A DNA stretch of 64,000 nucleotides from an uncultured Anaerolineae bacterium. Lineage in GTDB: Bacteria; Chloroflexota; Anaerolineae; Promineifilales; Promineifilaceae. The DNA lies in assembly GCA_905479495.1 (NCBI GenBank), contig CAJQMR010000027.1:1-64000 (forward strand), given 5' to 3'. A program made the position numbers and the translations under genes. Below are positions 48,646 to 57,754 of the stretch, piece by piece. Position 1 is the stretch's first letter. Every line of letters begins with the position of its first letter. The notes beneath the pieces are model-generated. The model saw only the letters and a list, made by a program, of their open reading frames with translations, ran no database searches and had not been told where the DNA came from.

Positions 48646-51600
48646 ATGTTTCACATGCGTGGTTCCCTGTTTCGATTGCCATTTCGCTGGTTGATTTTGC
48701 TGATTGCTTTACTGTTCAGCGTCTTTTTGTTGTCTCGTCCGTTGGTGTCGGCCCAAACGGCCGTTCTCTACATCAACGAAATTGTCGCCTCCAACGACAG
48801 CACATTAGCCGATGAGGATGGCGACTACGAAGATTGGATTGAAATTTATAACTCGGGCGGAACGGCCGTCAATCTTGATGGTTACGGTCTGACCGATAAC
48901 GATTCAGACCCCTTTAAATGGATATTCCCGGCGGAAACGATTCAGCCTGGACAATACCTCATCGTCTTTGCCTCAGACAAAGAGCGGGCCATCCCCGGCA
49001 GCCCGCTGCATACCAACTTCAAGATCAGTGCGGGTGGGGAAGAGGTTGTACTTACTGCGCCGGGTGGCCTTCAGGAAGATTATTTGCCACCGGCTGCATT
49101 GCAAACCGATTTGTCATACGGCCGTCAGCCAGACGGTCCTGGTGCTTTGGTTTTCTTCACTGATCCAACGCCCGGTGCCAGCAACACAACCACGGGTTAC
49201 AGTGAAATTTTGGATCCGCCACAAATGTCTCAGGCGGGTGGATTTTACACCGATAGCTTCCAGCTGGAACTGAACCCCGTTCAGTCAGATGTTACCATCT
49301 ACTACACACTAGACGGCAGTGAACCGACGACCAGTTCGGCCGTTTATTCCGGCCCCATCACCATAGACAGCCGTGTAGGCGATCCCAATGTACTATCTAC
49401 GATTCGCACCACGCTGCCCAACGTCTACTGGGCCGAACCGGCTGGGGAAATCTTCAAAGGCACAGTCGTGCGGGCGATGGTTGATAAACCGGGGGCGCTC
49501 ACTAGCCCCGCTGCTACCCAGACCTATTTTGTAGACCCGGATATGTTCAGCCGTTACACCTTCCCCGTCATTTCTATTGCCACGGATGCTGACAATCTGT
49601 TTGATCCAGAATTTGGTATTTACGTAGTGGGTAATTACACGAACTATATGCAAAATGGCATCGAGTGGGAACGGCCGATGCACATTGAATTTTACGAGCC
49701 AGACGGCACGCTGGGCTTTGCTCAGGATGCCGGTCTTCGTGTTCATGGCTCTAAGAGCACCATCTACCACTTTAAATCGCTGCGCGTCTACGCCCGTTCT
49801 GAATACGGTGCCGATACTATCGACTATGAGATTTTCCCCGGTTGGCGGAATGTCGAGTTTGAACGGCTTATCCTGCGCAATTCTGGCCAGGACATTTACG
49901 CCACGATGTTCCGTGATGCGATGGCCCAAAGTTTGGTGTCACATCTCAGTTTTGACACACAGCCGTACCGCCCAGCTATTGTCTTTTTGAACGGCGAATA
50001 TTGGGGCGTGCACAACATCCGCGAGCGGTTGGACAATAATTATCTTGGCCTAACCTACGATATCGACAACAACCAGCTGGACCTGCTGGCCAATCGCGGC
50101 GTGGTGGAGGAAGGTAATGCCGACCACTTCAACGCGATGATGAACTTCGTCAACAGCAACAGTCTGGCGGACCCGGCCAACTATGCCTACATGCATACGC
50201 AGATGGACATGCAGAACTTCATCGAGTACATGACGGCCGAAATCATCATGAACAACGCAGACTGGCTACAAAACAACATCGATTACTGGCGTTACCAGAC
50301 AGATGCTTACGATCCCGCTGCGCCAGAGGGGCAAGACGGCCGTTGGCGCTGGCTGATGGGTGATATGGACCAGGCGTTTGGTCTGGCTGGTGGGGCGGGT
50401 GCGTCCTCCTATGACCGATTGGCCTGGGCCACCGAGCCGGGTTATCCGCCGTACAATGCCTCTATGGCCGTTTTGCTGCGCGCATTGCTAGAAAATGACG
50501 AGTTCCGCACCGATTTCATTAACCAATTTGCCGACCAGCTAAACACCGCCTTTGTGCCCGACCGGGTCATTGCCCAGATTGATGCCATGCAGGCACCGTT
50601 GGTTCCCGAAGTGCAGGAACATATCGACCGACACGGCCGTCCAACATCCGTGGCGGCTTGGAACAACAGCGTAGAGGCAATGCGCACCTTTGCCCAAAAT
50701 CGGCCTGGCTTCCAGCGGCAGCATGTGGTGGATCGCTTTGGTTTGAGCGGTACGGCCAACGTGACGCTCAACGTGTCGAATCCGCCTCAAGGTTCTGTGC
50801 GCATTAACTCTGTGCTGATCAATGATGAAACGATCGGTGTGAATGGAGCAGCGTATCCGTGGACGGGCAGCTACTTCCGGGATGTGCCCATCGAAATTGA
50901 GGCAATTCCAGCGGCTGGTTACATCTTTGCTGGCTGGAGCGAACTGCCCGGCGAAACCAGCCCTATCCTCTCGGTGACATTAAGTGGGGATTTGTCGTTA
51001 ACGGCCGTCTTCATCCCTGATGATGGCCAACCCACGCCTACACCCACCAACACGCCTACGGCCACGGCAACGCTGCTGTCTACCGAGACGCCATTGCCGC
51101 CAACCATTACACCAACACCCAGCGCGACCCTGCCGCCTACGGTCACGCCCACACCATCCAACACGCCCATTCCCACCAATACGCCCACGCCCGGCGCTGG
51201 CGGTACGTTTACCTTTAGCCCGGTGGCAGATGCAGTGGTGCTCTCCAACCGATCCACGGCCAACTATGGCACCATCGGCAGTCTGGGCACGGATGATTTA
51301 CCTGTGATGCAGAGTTATCTTCAGTTTGATGTGCAGGGGGTGAGCGGTAGTGTTAACACCGCTACGCTGCGCGTTTATCTTAACAGCGGCAGTTCTGCCT
51401 TTGACGTGGCTGAAGTGGCCGACAATGGTTGGGTAGAAAGCAGCATCACCTACAGTAACGCTCCCGCTGTGGGCAGCATCATTAATAATTCTGGTGCGGT
51501 GAGTACGGGCAGCTACATTGAAATTGACGTGACGCCGTACATTACAGGCAACGGCACATTTAGTTTGGCAGTACTTGCAGATGAAAACGGCCGTAACATC

Positions 51601-51654
51601 TTCAATAGTCGTGAAGGGGCCAACCCGCCGGAGCTGGTGATTGTGACCAACTAG
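48646..51654 (+). CDS. Secreted CotH-family protein with lamin-tail and DNRLRE domains
   Basis: 1002 residues. After a signal peptide (about 1-40) comes a lamin-tail domain (42-150; LYINEIVASNDSTLADEDGD, WIEIYNSGGTAVNLDGYGL), a chitobiase-like FN3 domain (about 185-290; YYTLDGSEPTTSSAVYSGP), a CotH kinase-like domain (about 295-640; GLRVHGSKSTIYHFKSLRVY, NGEYWGVHNIRERLD, WLMGDMDQAFG), an Ig/InlB-type repeat (about 700-785), a Thr/Pro linker and a C-terminal DNRLRE/CBM96-like domain (about 850-1000). CotH domains can phosphorylate proteins in Bacillus spores; here the role is unknown. AGGAGGAAAG gives strong translation. The gene runs opposite to the mutase genes on both sides. Confidence 0.88.
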   Translation: MFHMRGSLFRLPFRWLILLIALLFSVFLLSRPLVSAQTAVLYINEIVASNDSTLADEDGDYEDWIEIYNSGGTAVNLDGYGLTDNDSDPFKWIFPAETIQPGQYLIVFASDKERAIPGSPLHTNFKISAGGEEVVLTAPGGLQEDYLPPAALQTDLSYGRQPDGPGALVFFTDPTPGASNTTTGYSEILDPPQMSQAGGFYTDSFQLELNPVQSDVTIYYTLDGSEPTTSSAVYSGPITIDSRVGDPNVLSTIRTTLPNVYWAEPAGEIFKGTVVRAMVDKPGALTSPAATQTYFVDPDMFSRYTFPVISIATDADNLFDPEFGIYVVGNYTNYMQNGIEWERPMHIEFYEPDGTLGFAQDAGLRVHGSKSTIYHFKSLRVYARSEYGADTIDYEIFPGWRNVEFERLILRNSGQDIYATMFRDAMAQSLVSHLSFDTQPYRPAIVFLNGEYWGVHNIRERLDNNYLGLTYDIDNNQLDLLANRGVVEEGNADHFNAMMNFVNSNSLADPANYAYMHTQMDMQNFIEYMTAEIIMNNADWLQNNIDYWRYQTDAYDPAAPEGQDGRWRWLMGDMDQAFGLAGGAGASSYDRLAWATEPGYPPYNASMAVLLRALLENDEFRTDFINQFADQLNTAFVPDRVIAQIDAMQAPLVPEVQEHIDRHGRPTSVAAWNNSVEAMRTFAQNRPGFQRQHVVDRFGLSGTANVTLNVSNPPQGSVRINSVLINDETIGVNGAAYPWTGSYFRDVPIEIEAIPAAGYIFAGWSELPGETSPILSVTLSGDLSLTAVFIPDDGQPTPTPTNTPTATATLLSTETPLPPTITPTPSATLPPTVTPTPSNTPIPTNTPTPGAGGTFTFSPVADAVVLSNRSTANYGTIGSLGTDDLPVMQSYLQFDVQGVSGSVNTATLRVYLNSGSSAFDVAEVADNGWVESSITYSNAPAVGSIINNSGAVSTGSYIEIDVTPYITGNGTFSLAVLADENGRNIFNSREGANPPELVIVTN

Positions 51655-51679
51655 GTGTTTGTGGTTAACGGCCATAAAT

Positions 51680-51720
51680 GAAAAGAGGCAACCAGTTGTT
51701 TCGCTGGTTGCCTCTTTTTT
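51680..51720. terminator. Bidirectional terminator between convergent genes
   Basis: AAAAGAGGCAACCAG and CTGGTTGCCTCTTTT form a 15-bp stem with an eight-base loop; TTTTTT follows on the + strand and A-run complement on the other. Confidence 0.85.
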
Positions 51721-51748
51721 GAACCGCTTGTGTTACAGTCCGGTCAAC

Positions 51749-52249
51749 TTACGCTTCTAAAACTTTGTGTTTGGGTACGCTGTCTGCAATGAAGCGGTGC
51801 ACTTGCTGAAAATCCGCTGCGGAAGCAAAGGCGGATTTAGGCAGCCAGTAAAAGATGTTGTTTCGCTGATAGATGAGCACACCATGGGGGGTAATAAGTG
51901 CATCCTTCATGTTGGCCCATTCCTGTGAAAAATCTCCCTCTTGCGTTGTAGCCGAGATGTTGTTTGCGTCAAATTGCCAGAAAGTTTCATGGCCCAGCGT
52001 AGGTAATCGCTTGATACTTTTCCTATTCAAAAACCGCACCAGAAAAGGTGTGCCCAGAAACATGAGCCCCATGAGCAAGGCAGGGACAAAAACCTTGTTG
52101 TCAAAACGATTGAACGTGACGGCGGCAATGAGCAGCACAAGGATGCCGAGGTAGGGATAATATTTCAGGAACGGCCGTTTATACTGAAAGTGCAGTTCAA
52201 ACCCCTCCAGCAAAGTTTCTTCAGACAATGTGTACTTGGCTTCAATCAC
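51749..52249 (-). CDS. YcxB-like membrane protein
   Basis: 166 residues. A short N-terminal strand region (IEAKYTLSEETLLEGFELHF) precedes two transmembrane helices (about 33-50 and 55-72) and a C-terminal PH-like YcxB domain (about 85-160), recognisable from FDANNISATTQEGDFSQEWA, then NMKDALITPHGVLIYQRNNI and WLPKSAFASAADFQQVHRFI. Family function is not known. It lies 22 bases after the aldo/keto reductase stop region, on the other side of a terminator from the CotH gene. A weak ribosome site precedes the ATG. Confidence 0.75.
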   Translation of the reverse strand: MIEAKYTLSEETLLEGFELHFQYKRPFLKYYPYLGILVLLIAAVTFNRFDNKVFVPALLMGLMFLGTPFLVRFLNRKSIKRLPTLGHETFWQFDANNISATTQEGDFSQEWANMKDALITPHGVLIYQRNNIFYWLPKSAFASAADFQQVHRFIADSVPKHKVLEA

Positions 52250-52271
52250 GTAAAGCTTCCTTTGATTTTAG

Positions 52272-53129
52272 TTAGACGAAGAGTGGTTCCATGTCAATGT
52301 TTTGCATTTTTTCGGTGATGGTGGCTTGGGGAACGGCCGTGTCCACCCGCGACGCCGAATCCAACACCATTGGCAGCAACGTTGTATCCCCCACCGTGTT
52401 GAGGAAAACGCCGGGGCGGCTGAGCACCCACTGCACGGCCAAATCGATTTCTGCCTGGGTGCTGAACGGCTCGTACCAGGTAGTGTGCGTTTTGGGCTTG
52501 TCACCCCACGGTCCTTTGGACAGGGCTTTGATGGTTTGTATCGCCACGTTTTTCTGTTGGCAAACGGCCGTTAGCTGCTCAAAGTCGGCGGCGTACTGCG
52601 GATTTTGCATCATGGTGGGATTGTAAGGCAGCAGCACGGAATCAAAGTCGAAGCGGGACAGGCTCTTCATGTGCATCTGGGCTACGGTGACGCCGTGGCC
52701 CGTCACGCCCAAGAACCGGGTCAACCCCTGTTCCCGCGCCTCGATGAATGCTTCCAATGCCCCGCCCGGGCCCATCGCCGTTTCCCACTCGTCCGGCTCC
52801 ACCAGAATGTGCATTTGCCACAAATCGACATGGTCGGTTTTTAGCAGGTCCAGGGAGCGGTGCAGCTCTTCTTTGGCTGCGGCGTAGGTGCGCTTTTCGG
52901 TTTTGGTGGCCAGGAAGAATTCATCTCGGTACTGTTTTAGCCAGGGGCCAAGGCGTAATTCTGCGTCGCCGTAGGAAGCGGCCGTATCAATGTGATTCAC
53001 GCCGTATTCCAGGAGTAAATCCAGGGTTTTGTTGGCTTCTGCCTGTGGGGTTCCCCCAAAAGCGGCCGCGCCAAACAAGGTGCGGGTACTGTTGTGTCCG
53101 GTTCTGCCAAAAGGTATTTTTTCAATCAT
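52272..53129 (-). CDS. Aldo/keto reductase
   Basis: 285 residues from MIEKIPFGRTGH, preceded by TTGGAGAAAATC. The (alpha/beta)8 barrel shows the AKR active site: Asp and Tyr in HIDTAASYGDAELRLG, Lys in FFLATKTEKR and His in DLWQMHIL. The late NADP(H)-binding segment is about TVGDTTLLPMVLDSASRVDTA. It reduces an aldehyde or ketone in the cytosol; substrate unknown. Placed between mutA and (after an insertion) mutB. A longer frame upstream passes through a hairpin repeat and is not used. Its last 24 codons exist as a second, decayed copy beside mutB. Confidence 0.9.
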   Translation of the reverse strand: MIEKIPFGRTGHNSTRTLFGAAAFGGTPQAEANKTLDLLLEYGVNHIDTAASYGDAELRLGPWLKQYRDEFFLATKTEKRTYAAAKEELHRSLDLLKTDHVDLWQMHILVEPDEWETAMGPGGALEAFIEAREQGLTRFLGVTGHGVTVAQMHMKSLSRFDFDSVLLPYNPTMMQNPQYAADFEQLTAVCQQKNVAIQTIKALSKGPWGDKPKTHTTWYEPFSTQAEIDLAVQWVLSRPGVFLNTVGDTTLLPMVLDSASRVDTAVPQATITEKMQNIDMEPLFV

Positions 53130-53146
53130 GATTTTCTCCAATTGTG

Positions 53147-53275
53147 GAGATTGGTTCAATCCGCCAGATTGAACCAATCTTAGCGGTGCTTAAATGTTGT
53201 TTCGTAATTGAGGAGTGAGCATTCTCAAATGCGAACGGTTGCCACGAAGACGCATCTGAGGATGCTCACTCCGCT
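53147..53275. repeat. Two hairpin repeats between mutA and the reductase gene
   Basis: AGATTGGTTCAATC / GATTGAACCAATCT (about 53147-53181) is related to the hairpin at 7854. GGAGTGAGCATTCTCAAATG with CGCATCTGAGGATGCTCACTCC-like arms (about 53211-53275) makes a long second stem with two mismatches. Confidence 0.7.
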
Positions 53276-53283
53276 TCATGTGA

Positions 53284-55287
53284 TCAGCGTCCTGTTTTTT
53301 CTTGCAGCCACTGGTTGAGTGCCAGGCAGTCTGCACCGAGGTGGATGAAGGCGTCGATGCCGGTGGCTTTGTGGGCTTCGACCTGGTCTTTGGGATAGCC
53401 TGCCAGGATGATGACGGTGTTTGGCTGCTTCGCTTTGATGCCCTGCACCAACGGCGGCACGATTTCCGGGTAGGTCTCATCGGTGGAGCAGATGACGACG
53501 GCTTTGGCCCCAGATTCGAGAGCAGCAGAGGCAGCGGCTTGTGGTGAATCAAATCCTTCCGAGTCAATCAGCTCAAAACCACCTACTTCAAAAAAGCTGC
53601 GGGTAAAGTCGGCGCGGGCTTTGTGCTGGCGCAGCGGCCCCATGTTGGCCAGGAAAATCTGGGGGGGATGGCCTTGCCCTTTCGCGTACTCATCTGCCCA
53701 GTGGCGCAGTTGGACAAAGGGTGCGGCGGCGCGAAACGGCCGTAACTGTTCCACTGCAACCATCTCCGCCCCAGCAAACAATGCCTCGTTCAATTGTGCC
53801 AACGTCGCGCCTGCCTCAGCCGCCGCAATGGCTCGTGCCATCTGGTTGATTGGCCCGGCAGAAGCCAGTTCTACCAAAGCAGGTTTGGGGTCGCGTTTTT
53901 CTGTTTGCGTAAGTGGCACGCCTTGGGGGTCCGGTTGGGGCAGCGGCTTTTCACCGACGTTGGGGTACATGTTGGTGCCCACCATGATGGCTTGGCGAGT
54001 GGCCAGATCGGTTTGTCGGGCAACGGCCGTTTCCCCAATTTGTTCTTGAATCATGCCTGCCTGCAGAGCCGCCACCACGCCACCTGCCGCTTCAATCTCC
54101 TGGAACCACGCCCAGCCGCGCTGCGCCAGCTCCTCGGTGAGATATTCCACCACGTAAGAGCCGCCTGCCGGATCGAGCAGTTGGGCCAAGTTCACTTCAT
54201 CCTGCAAGATGATTTGCACGTTGCGAGCAATGCGCCGGGAAAAATCGTTGGGGGTGCGCTGGGGTGCATCAAAGGGGGTTAGTTCGATGCTGTCGGCCCC
54301 ACCGAGGGCGGCGGCGAAGGTTTCCGTGGTGGTGCGCAGCAGATTGACGTGTGGGTCCAGCCCACTTTTGTTGCTCTCGCTGGTCCGGGCGTGGATGGTG
54401 AGCTTTTGGGCGGCTTCATCACCGCCAAAGGCCGCGATCATTTGGGCCCAGACGCTGCGCGCGGCTCGCAGTTTGGCAATGGTCATGAAAAAGTCGCTGT
54501 CCAGGCCAAACATAACCAGCAGGCGTGGTCCGATCTGGTTGATGTTTAGTCCACGCTGTTGGAACTGGCGGATGTGATGAACGGCCGTTGCCAGCATCAA
54601 GCCAATCTCCTGCACGGCGTGGCCACCACATTCCCGATAAAGCGCGGGCATCACGGCCACGGTGTGCAGGTGTGGGGCGTTTTCGAGTGACCAGCGGGTG
54701 AGAACGGCCGTTGCCTCATACATCGCCTCAAGCGGTTCGTGGCCTGTCTCCGCCAGCCCGGCGATGGGATCGTGCAGCAGGCCGCCGCGCAGCCGGGCCA
54801 GGTCCTCGGGGTAGGCCGCTGCCAGCGCCACAAGTGGGGGCAAGCCATGTTGGCAGGGAATAAAAAGCGGCACGTCGGCCAGATTCACATTGGTTAAAAC
54901 GGTGCGAATGGCAGCGGCGGTGAAGTGGGAGTCGATTGGCCAGGTAACGGCCGTTTGCCCCTGTGCCAAATCATGCTGCAGTTGTTCGTTTAATTGGTGT
55001 GGCTCGCTGCCTGCCAGCGGTTGGGCGATGAGCCACGGCTGACTCAGATTGACCTCGCTGCTTGTGCCACGCCGGTAGGGAGATTGGCCGGGAACCATCG
55101 CCGGAAATTCGGCCGTTGCGGCTGCGTCCAACAGCGGCGCGATAGGGATGCCTTCGTAAGTGAGGTGGGTTAACTTGCCAAGTGGTTTGCCTTTGAGCGA
55201 GGCCACGGCCGCTGCCACCCATGCTTCATGGGTAGGTGGGGTGAATTCAGCAAATAGTGGGGTTTCCGGTTGCGCAGCATCCGACAT
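53284..55287 (-). CDS. mutA: Methylmalonyl-CoA mutase, small subunit
   Basis: 667 residues. The barrel half (about 1-500) has TYEGIPIAPLLDAAA, SPYRRGTSSEVNLSQPWLIA and the FFMTIAKLRAARSVWAQMIA helix shared with MutB. The C-terminal domain keeps the cobalamin-domain fold (IFLANMGPLRQHKARADF, GAKAVVICSTDETYPEIVPP) but has lost the D-x-H-x-x-G motif, the normal state for the non-catalytic small subunit. It pairs with MutB. GGGAGAGATGATTC precedes the ATG. The order mutA, reductase, (insert), mutB suggests one former operon. The 260 bases upstream hold a repeat and no clear promoter. Confidence 0.93.
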   Translation of the reverse strand: MSDAAQPETPLFAEFTPPTHEAWVAAAVASLKGKPLGKLTHLTYEGIPIAPLLDAAATAEFPAMVPGQSPYRRGTSSEVNLSQPWLIAQPLAGSEPHQLNEQLQHDLAQGQTAVTWPIDSHFTAAAIRTVLTNVNLADVPLFIPCQHGLPPLVALAAAYPEDLARLRGGLLHDPIAGLAETGHEPLEAMYEATAVLTRWSLENAPHLHTVAVMPALYRECGGHAVQEIGLMLATAVHHIRQFQQRGLNINQIGPRLLVMFGLDSDFFMTIAKLRAARSVWAQMIAAFGGDEAAQKLTIHARTSESNKSGLDPHVNLLRTTTETFAAALGGADSIELTPFDAPQRTPNDFSRRIARNVQIILQDEVNLAQLLDPAGGSYVVEYLTEELAQRGWAWFQEIEAAGGVVAALQAGMIQEQIGETAVARQTDLATRQAIMVGTNMYPNVGEKPLPQPDPQGVPLTQTEKRDPKPALVELASAGPINQMARAIAAAEAGATLAQLNEALFAGAEMVAVEQLRPFRAAAPFVQLRHWADEYAKGQGHPPQIFLANMGPLRQHKARADFTRSFFEVGGFELIDSEGFDSPQAAASAALESGAKAVVICSTDETYPEIVPPLVQGIKAKQPNTVIILAGYPKDQVEAHKATGIDAFIHLGADCLALNQWLQEKTGR

Positions 55288-55439
55288 GAATCATCTCTCC
55301 CTCTGCGGCGTGACGCGGTGGGTTAGAGAATGATACATCGCGCCGCTGGTTCTTGTCGGTATTGTACAGGGGTATCGTTTTTGGCTCAATCTACGATGAT
55401 GTGCTGCCTTGGTTTTGCAGTAGCCGAACTTTTTCCAAG

Positions 55440-55515
55440 AAATAGGATGCTGATGAACGCAAATAAACGCTGAGCTTTCTTTTTAATCTGCGTTATCAGC
55501 ATTTAATTGGGTCCC
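55440..55515. repeat. Long inverted repeat, CGCAAATAAACGC variety
   Basis: GATGCTGATGAACGCAAATA and AACGCTGAG are mirrored by AATCTGCGTTATCAGCATTT. Member of the same family as 21129; lies after the glycosyltransferase stop. Confidence 0.65.
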
Positions 55516-55548
55516 ATTAATTTTGATTACTGAAAATCCCTGGATGTG

Positions 55549-56766
55549 CTATGCAGGTTGTTTGGCGGTGTCGAGAACGGCCGTAACAATATCAGCCGCC
55601 TGCTCATATCCCCCAGCGTCACGGAAAGATTGCCCGATGCGTGCGGCGTTTTGGCGATAGCTGTCGTCGGTTAATACTTCGTCCAGGGCATGATGTAATG
55701 CAGTGGCGGTGGTACGGCCGTATGGTGGACGGTCGCCCAGCACAATGGCCGCGCCAACTTTGGCAGCCTGGCGCGCGTTCAGCGTTTGTTCCATTTGCTG
55801 CGGCACCACCACCAGCGGCACGCCGAAATACAATCCTTCATTGATGCTGTTCATGCCGCCGTGGGTGATGAAGGCATCCACGCGCGGCAGTAATTCTAGC
55901 TGGGGCACAAAGTTGCGCACGATAAAATTGTCGGGAATGGGGCCGAGCGTGGTGATGTCGGTCATGCGTCCGGCAGAAAGGACAAACTGTGCCGGATGAT
56001 CAGCAAAGGTATTGAAAGCCATCTGGTAGAAGGCTGCCTTGTTGTGATAAATGGTGCCCAGCGAAAGGTAGATGTGGGAACGGCCGTCTTCAAGCAAGTG
56101 CCAGGGGAAATCGGATGTTTCGCGTACGGCCGTATTGATCGATGGTCCCACAAAATGAAACGACTCATCAATGAAATCAGTCTCTGGCTGGAATTCCCGT
56201 GATGTATAAACAAGATTCGTGTTGCTGATAGCCGGGAAGATTTGCGAATAAGGGAAAATGTCTGGGCCATAGGTGCGCACTAATTGGCGTCTTTTACCGA
56301 TGATGCCGGGCAGCGCGGGCAGTGCTTGCCCCACCAACGCCAGGCCGTCGCGCAAATTAATCATTCCCTTGACGCCTTCAGCCACGAAAGTGGTAATGGA
56401 TGCCACTGACGGTATCGTCAGCAGCTGGGCTGCTTGCATCCCCCAGAGACAGATGGCATCAAATACCACCAGATCGGGTTGCTCCTGGTGTAGCTCTTCC
56501 AGCAGCCAGGGCAGCAGCCGCTGGCTTTGGCCTAGTACCCACACACTAACCTGGGGCAAGCTGCTAGCGAGTTGGCCCAATTCATTGGCCGTGGGTTGTG
56601 GTTCGGGATACGGCCGAAATTCAGCGCCGCTCTTGGTGATTTGCGGTTCAAATTCTGTGTTGTTGTAATAAATGACGTGATGTCCACGCCGGTTTAATTC
56701 TGAGACCAGGGCCAGTGTTGGGTTAACATGGCCGTGGCCGGGAACGTTTAAAAATATAATTTTCAT
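55549..56766 (-). CDS. Macrolide-type UDP-glycosyltransferase (GT1)
   Basis: 405 residues, GT-B fold. The N-terminal acceptor half starts MKIIFLNVPGHGHVNPTLAL, whose G-H-G-H-x-N-P-x-L block carries the catalytic His. The C-terminal donor half contains FVPQLELLPRVDAFITHGGM and NSINEGLYFGVPLVVVPQQM, the H-G-G-x-x-S/T-x-x-E-x-L signature of MGT/UGT enzymes. It transfers a sugar from a nucleotide donor to a lipid or small molecule; neither is known. Last gene of a three-gene operon with an ATC-hydrolase-family protein and a small membrane protein. GAGAG-type ribosome site. Confidence 0.9.
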   Translation of the reverse strand: MKIIFLNVPGHGHVNPTLALVSELNRRGHHVIYYNNTEFEPQITKSGAEFRPYPEPQPTANELGQLASSLPQVSVWVLGQSQRLLPWLLEELHQEQPDLVVFDAICLWGMQAAQLLTIPSVASITTFVAEGVKGMINLRDGLALVGQALPALPGIIGKRRQLVRTYGPDIFPYSQIFPAISNTNLVYTSREFQPETDFIDESFHFVGPSINTAVRETSDFPWHLLEDGRSHIYLSLGTIYHNKAAFYQMAFNTFADHPAQFVLSAGRMTDITTLGPIPDNFIVRNFVPQLELLPRVDAFITHGGMNSINEGLYFGVPLVVVPQQMEQTLNARQAAKVGAAIVLGDRPPYGRTTATALHHALDEVLTDDSYRQNAARIGQSFRDAGGYEQAADIVTAVLDTAKQPA

Positions 56767-56775
56767 AGGATTCTC

Positions 56776-57435
56776 TCATTGGTTGAAGCGAAAATCGCAA
56801 CGGGTGCAGCCCTGGGCCAGGGTCCCTGTGCGGTTTAATGAAATGCCCATTGCAGGGAAAAGTAAAAAGTCGATGCGGCACATATGTGGTGTCAGTTTGG
56901 TAGCACCTTGCTGGGCGAAAAACTTAACGATGCCGCACTCTAAATAGTTGATTCCCTGTAACGATTGCGAATCCTGAGAGGGAACCAGCTCAATAACAAA
57001 ATCGCCGGGGTAATGACGCTGCTGAGAAACGGCCGCACGTTTTTGCAGCCGTCTAAAATTCCAGCGAGACATATAAAATCGGCCAATCAAGTGGCGTAGC
57101 CATTGAGGAAAACGATTCACTTGGGCCTGCGCCATTTCATAAAACAAATCGCCAATTTCAGCCACGAGTTTGCCCTCGCGTTTCAAGACGCGGTAGAGGG
57201 CTAGCAGGCTGGTCATCTGCACAAGAGTGTCTGTCATGCTGTTGGCCGCACCGCCAATGTAGGGAATTTGTGGGATCAGTTTTTCAAACTCGACGGCGGA
57301 TTTGGCGACGGCCGTTTCTGCCAGCGCTTGCCCATACTTAGCCTGAATGATAGGTTGGCCAATAGCCATCATTTTGCGATGATCTTTCAGTAGTTTGGGA
57401 CGTTGCTTCATGTAATAGTCCGTCGGCAGGTTCAT
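56776..57435 (-). CDS. L-2-amino-thiazoline-4-carboxylate hydrolase family protein
   Basis: 219 residues. The C-terminal half, FVIELVPSQDSQSLQGINYL-ECGIVKFF and HMCRIDFLLFPAMGISLNRT followed by GCTRCDFRF, matches what I recall of the ATC hydrolase family, whose conserved Cys and the closing C-x-x-C-D-F-R-F are diagnostic. Real ATC hydrolases open a thiazoline ring on the way to cysteine, but most relatives are untested. The N-terminal half is helical without a signal peptide. Its start overlaps the upstream membrane-protein stop by four bases, and the glycosyltransferase starts ten bases after its stop. Confidence 0.65.
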   Translation of the reverse strand: MNLPTDYYMKQRPKLLKDHRKMMAIGQPIIQAKYGQALAETAVAKSAVEFEKLIPQIPYIGGAANSMTDTLVQMTSLLALYRVLKREGKLVAEIGDLFYEMAQAQVNRFPQWLRHLIGRFYMSRWNFRRLQKRAAVSQQRHYPGDFVIELVPSQDSQSLQGINYLECGIVKFFAQQGATKLTPHMCRIDFLLFPAMGISLNRTGTLAQGCTRCDFRFNQ

Positions 57436-57683
57436 GATTTTCGGCTGGCGGTAAAGAAGGCGATGATCAAGGCAGGAAGAACCATAGCCGGTAAGGTGGG
57501 CCAGGAGGCGCGTAGATGAAAGACATAATCACCGTAGCCAGGCATACCTTCCGTGCTGGGAATAATGGCGAATTTAGGTTTGAGCGTTACCAGGCAGAAC
57601 CAGTCAACGATCACCAGATCAAACAGCCAAAAGTAAAGCAGCAGGCCGTAAGCTTGCCAAACCACCATGTATGATTGAGCCAT
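57432..57683 (-). CDS. Small two-helix membrane protein of unknown function
   Basis: 83 residues with two hydrophobic segments (about 8-30 and 62-78) separated by a conserved-looking polar loop (LKPKFAIIPSTEGMPGYGDY). I do not recognise the family. The sequence could be the C-terminal part of a longer membrane protein whose start was lost, since the first helix begins at once and the ribosome site is poor. It is first in the operon and overlaps the next gene by an ATGA. A palindrome upstream may be its operator. Confidence 0.55.
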   Translation of the reverse strand: MAQSYMVVWQAYGLLLYFWLFDLVIVDWFCLVTLKPKFAIIPSTEGMPGYGDYVFHLRASWPTLPAMVLPALIIAFFTASRKS

Positions 57684-57740
57684 TCTTTAAGAGGTGTTTG
57701 CTGAAAGTTTTGTTCGGCATAAGTCTTAACTTGAAATAAA

Positions 57741-57754
57741 TTAGATATATCTAA
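57741..57754. promoter_or_regulatory. Perfect palindrome TTAGATATATCTAA
   Basis: A 14-base palindrome lies 58 bases upstream of the three-gene operon in AT-rich DNA, the typical form of a MarR-, PadR- or TetR-type operator. No such regulator gene is encoded in the window. The rest of the 360-base gap to the next gene shows no frame or RNA motif. Confidence 0.45.
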
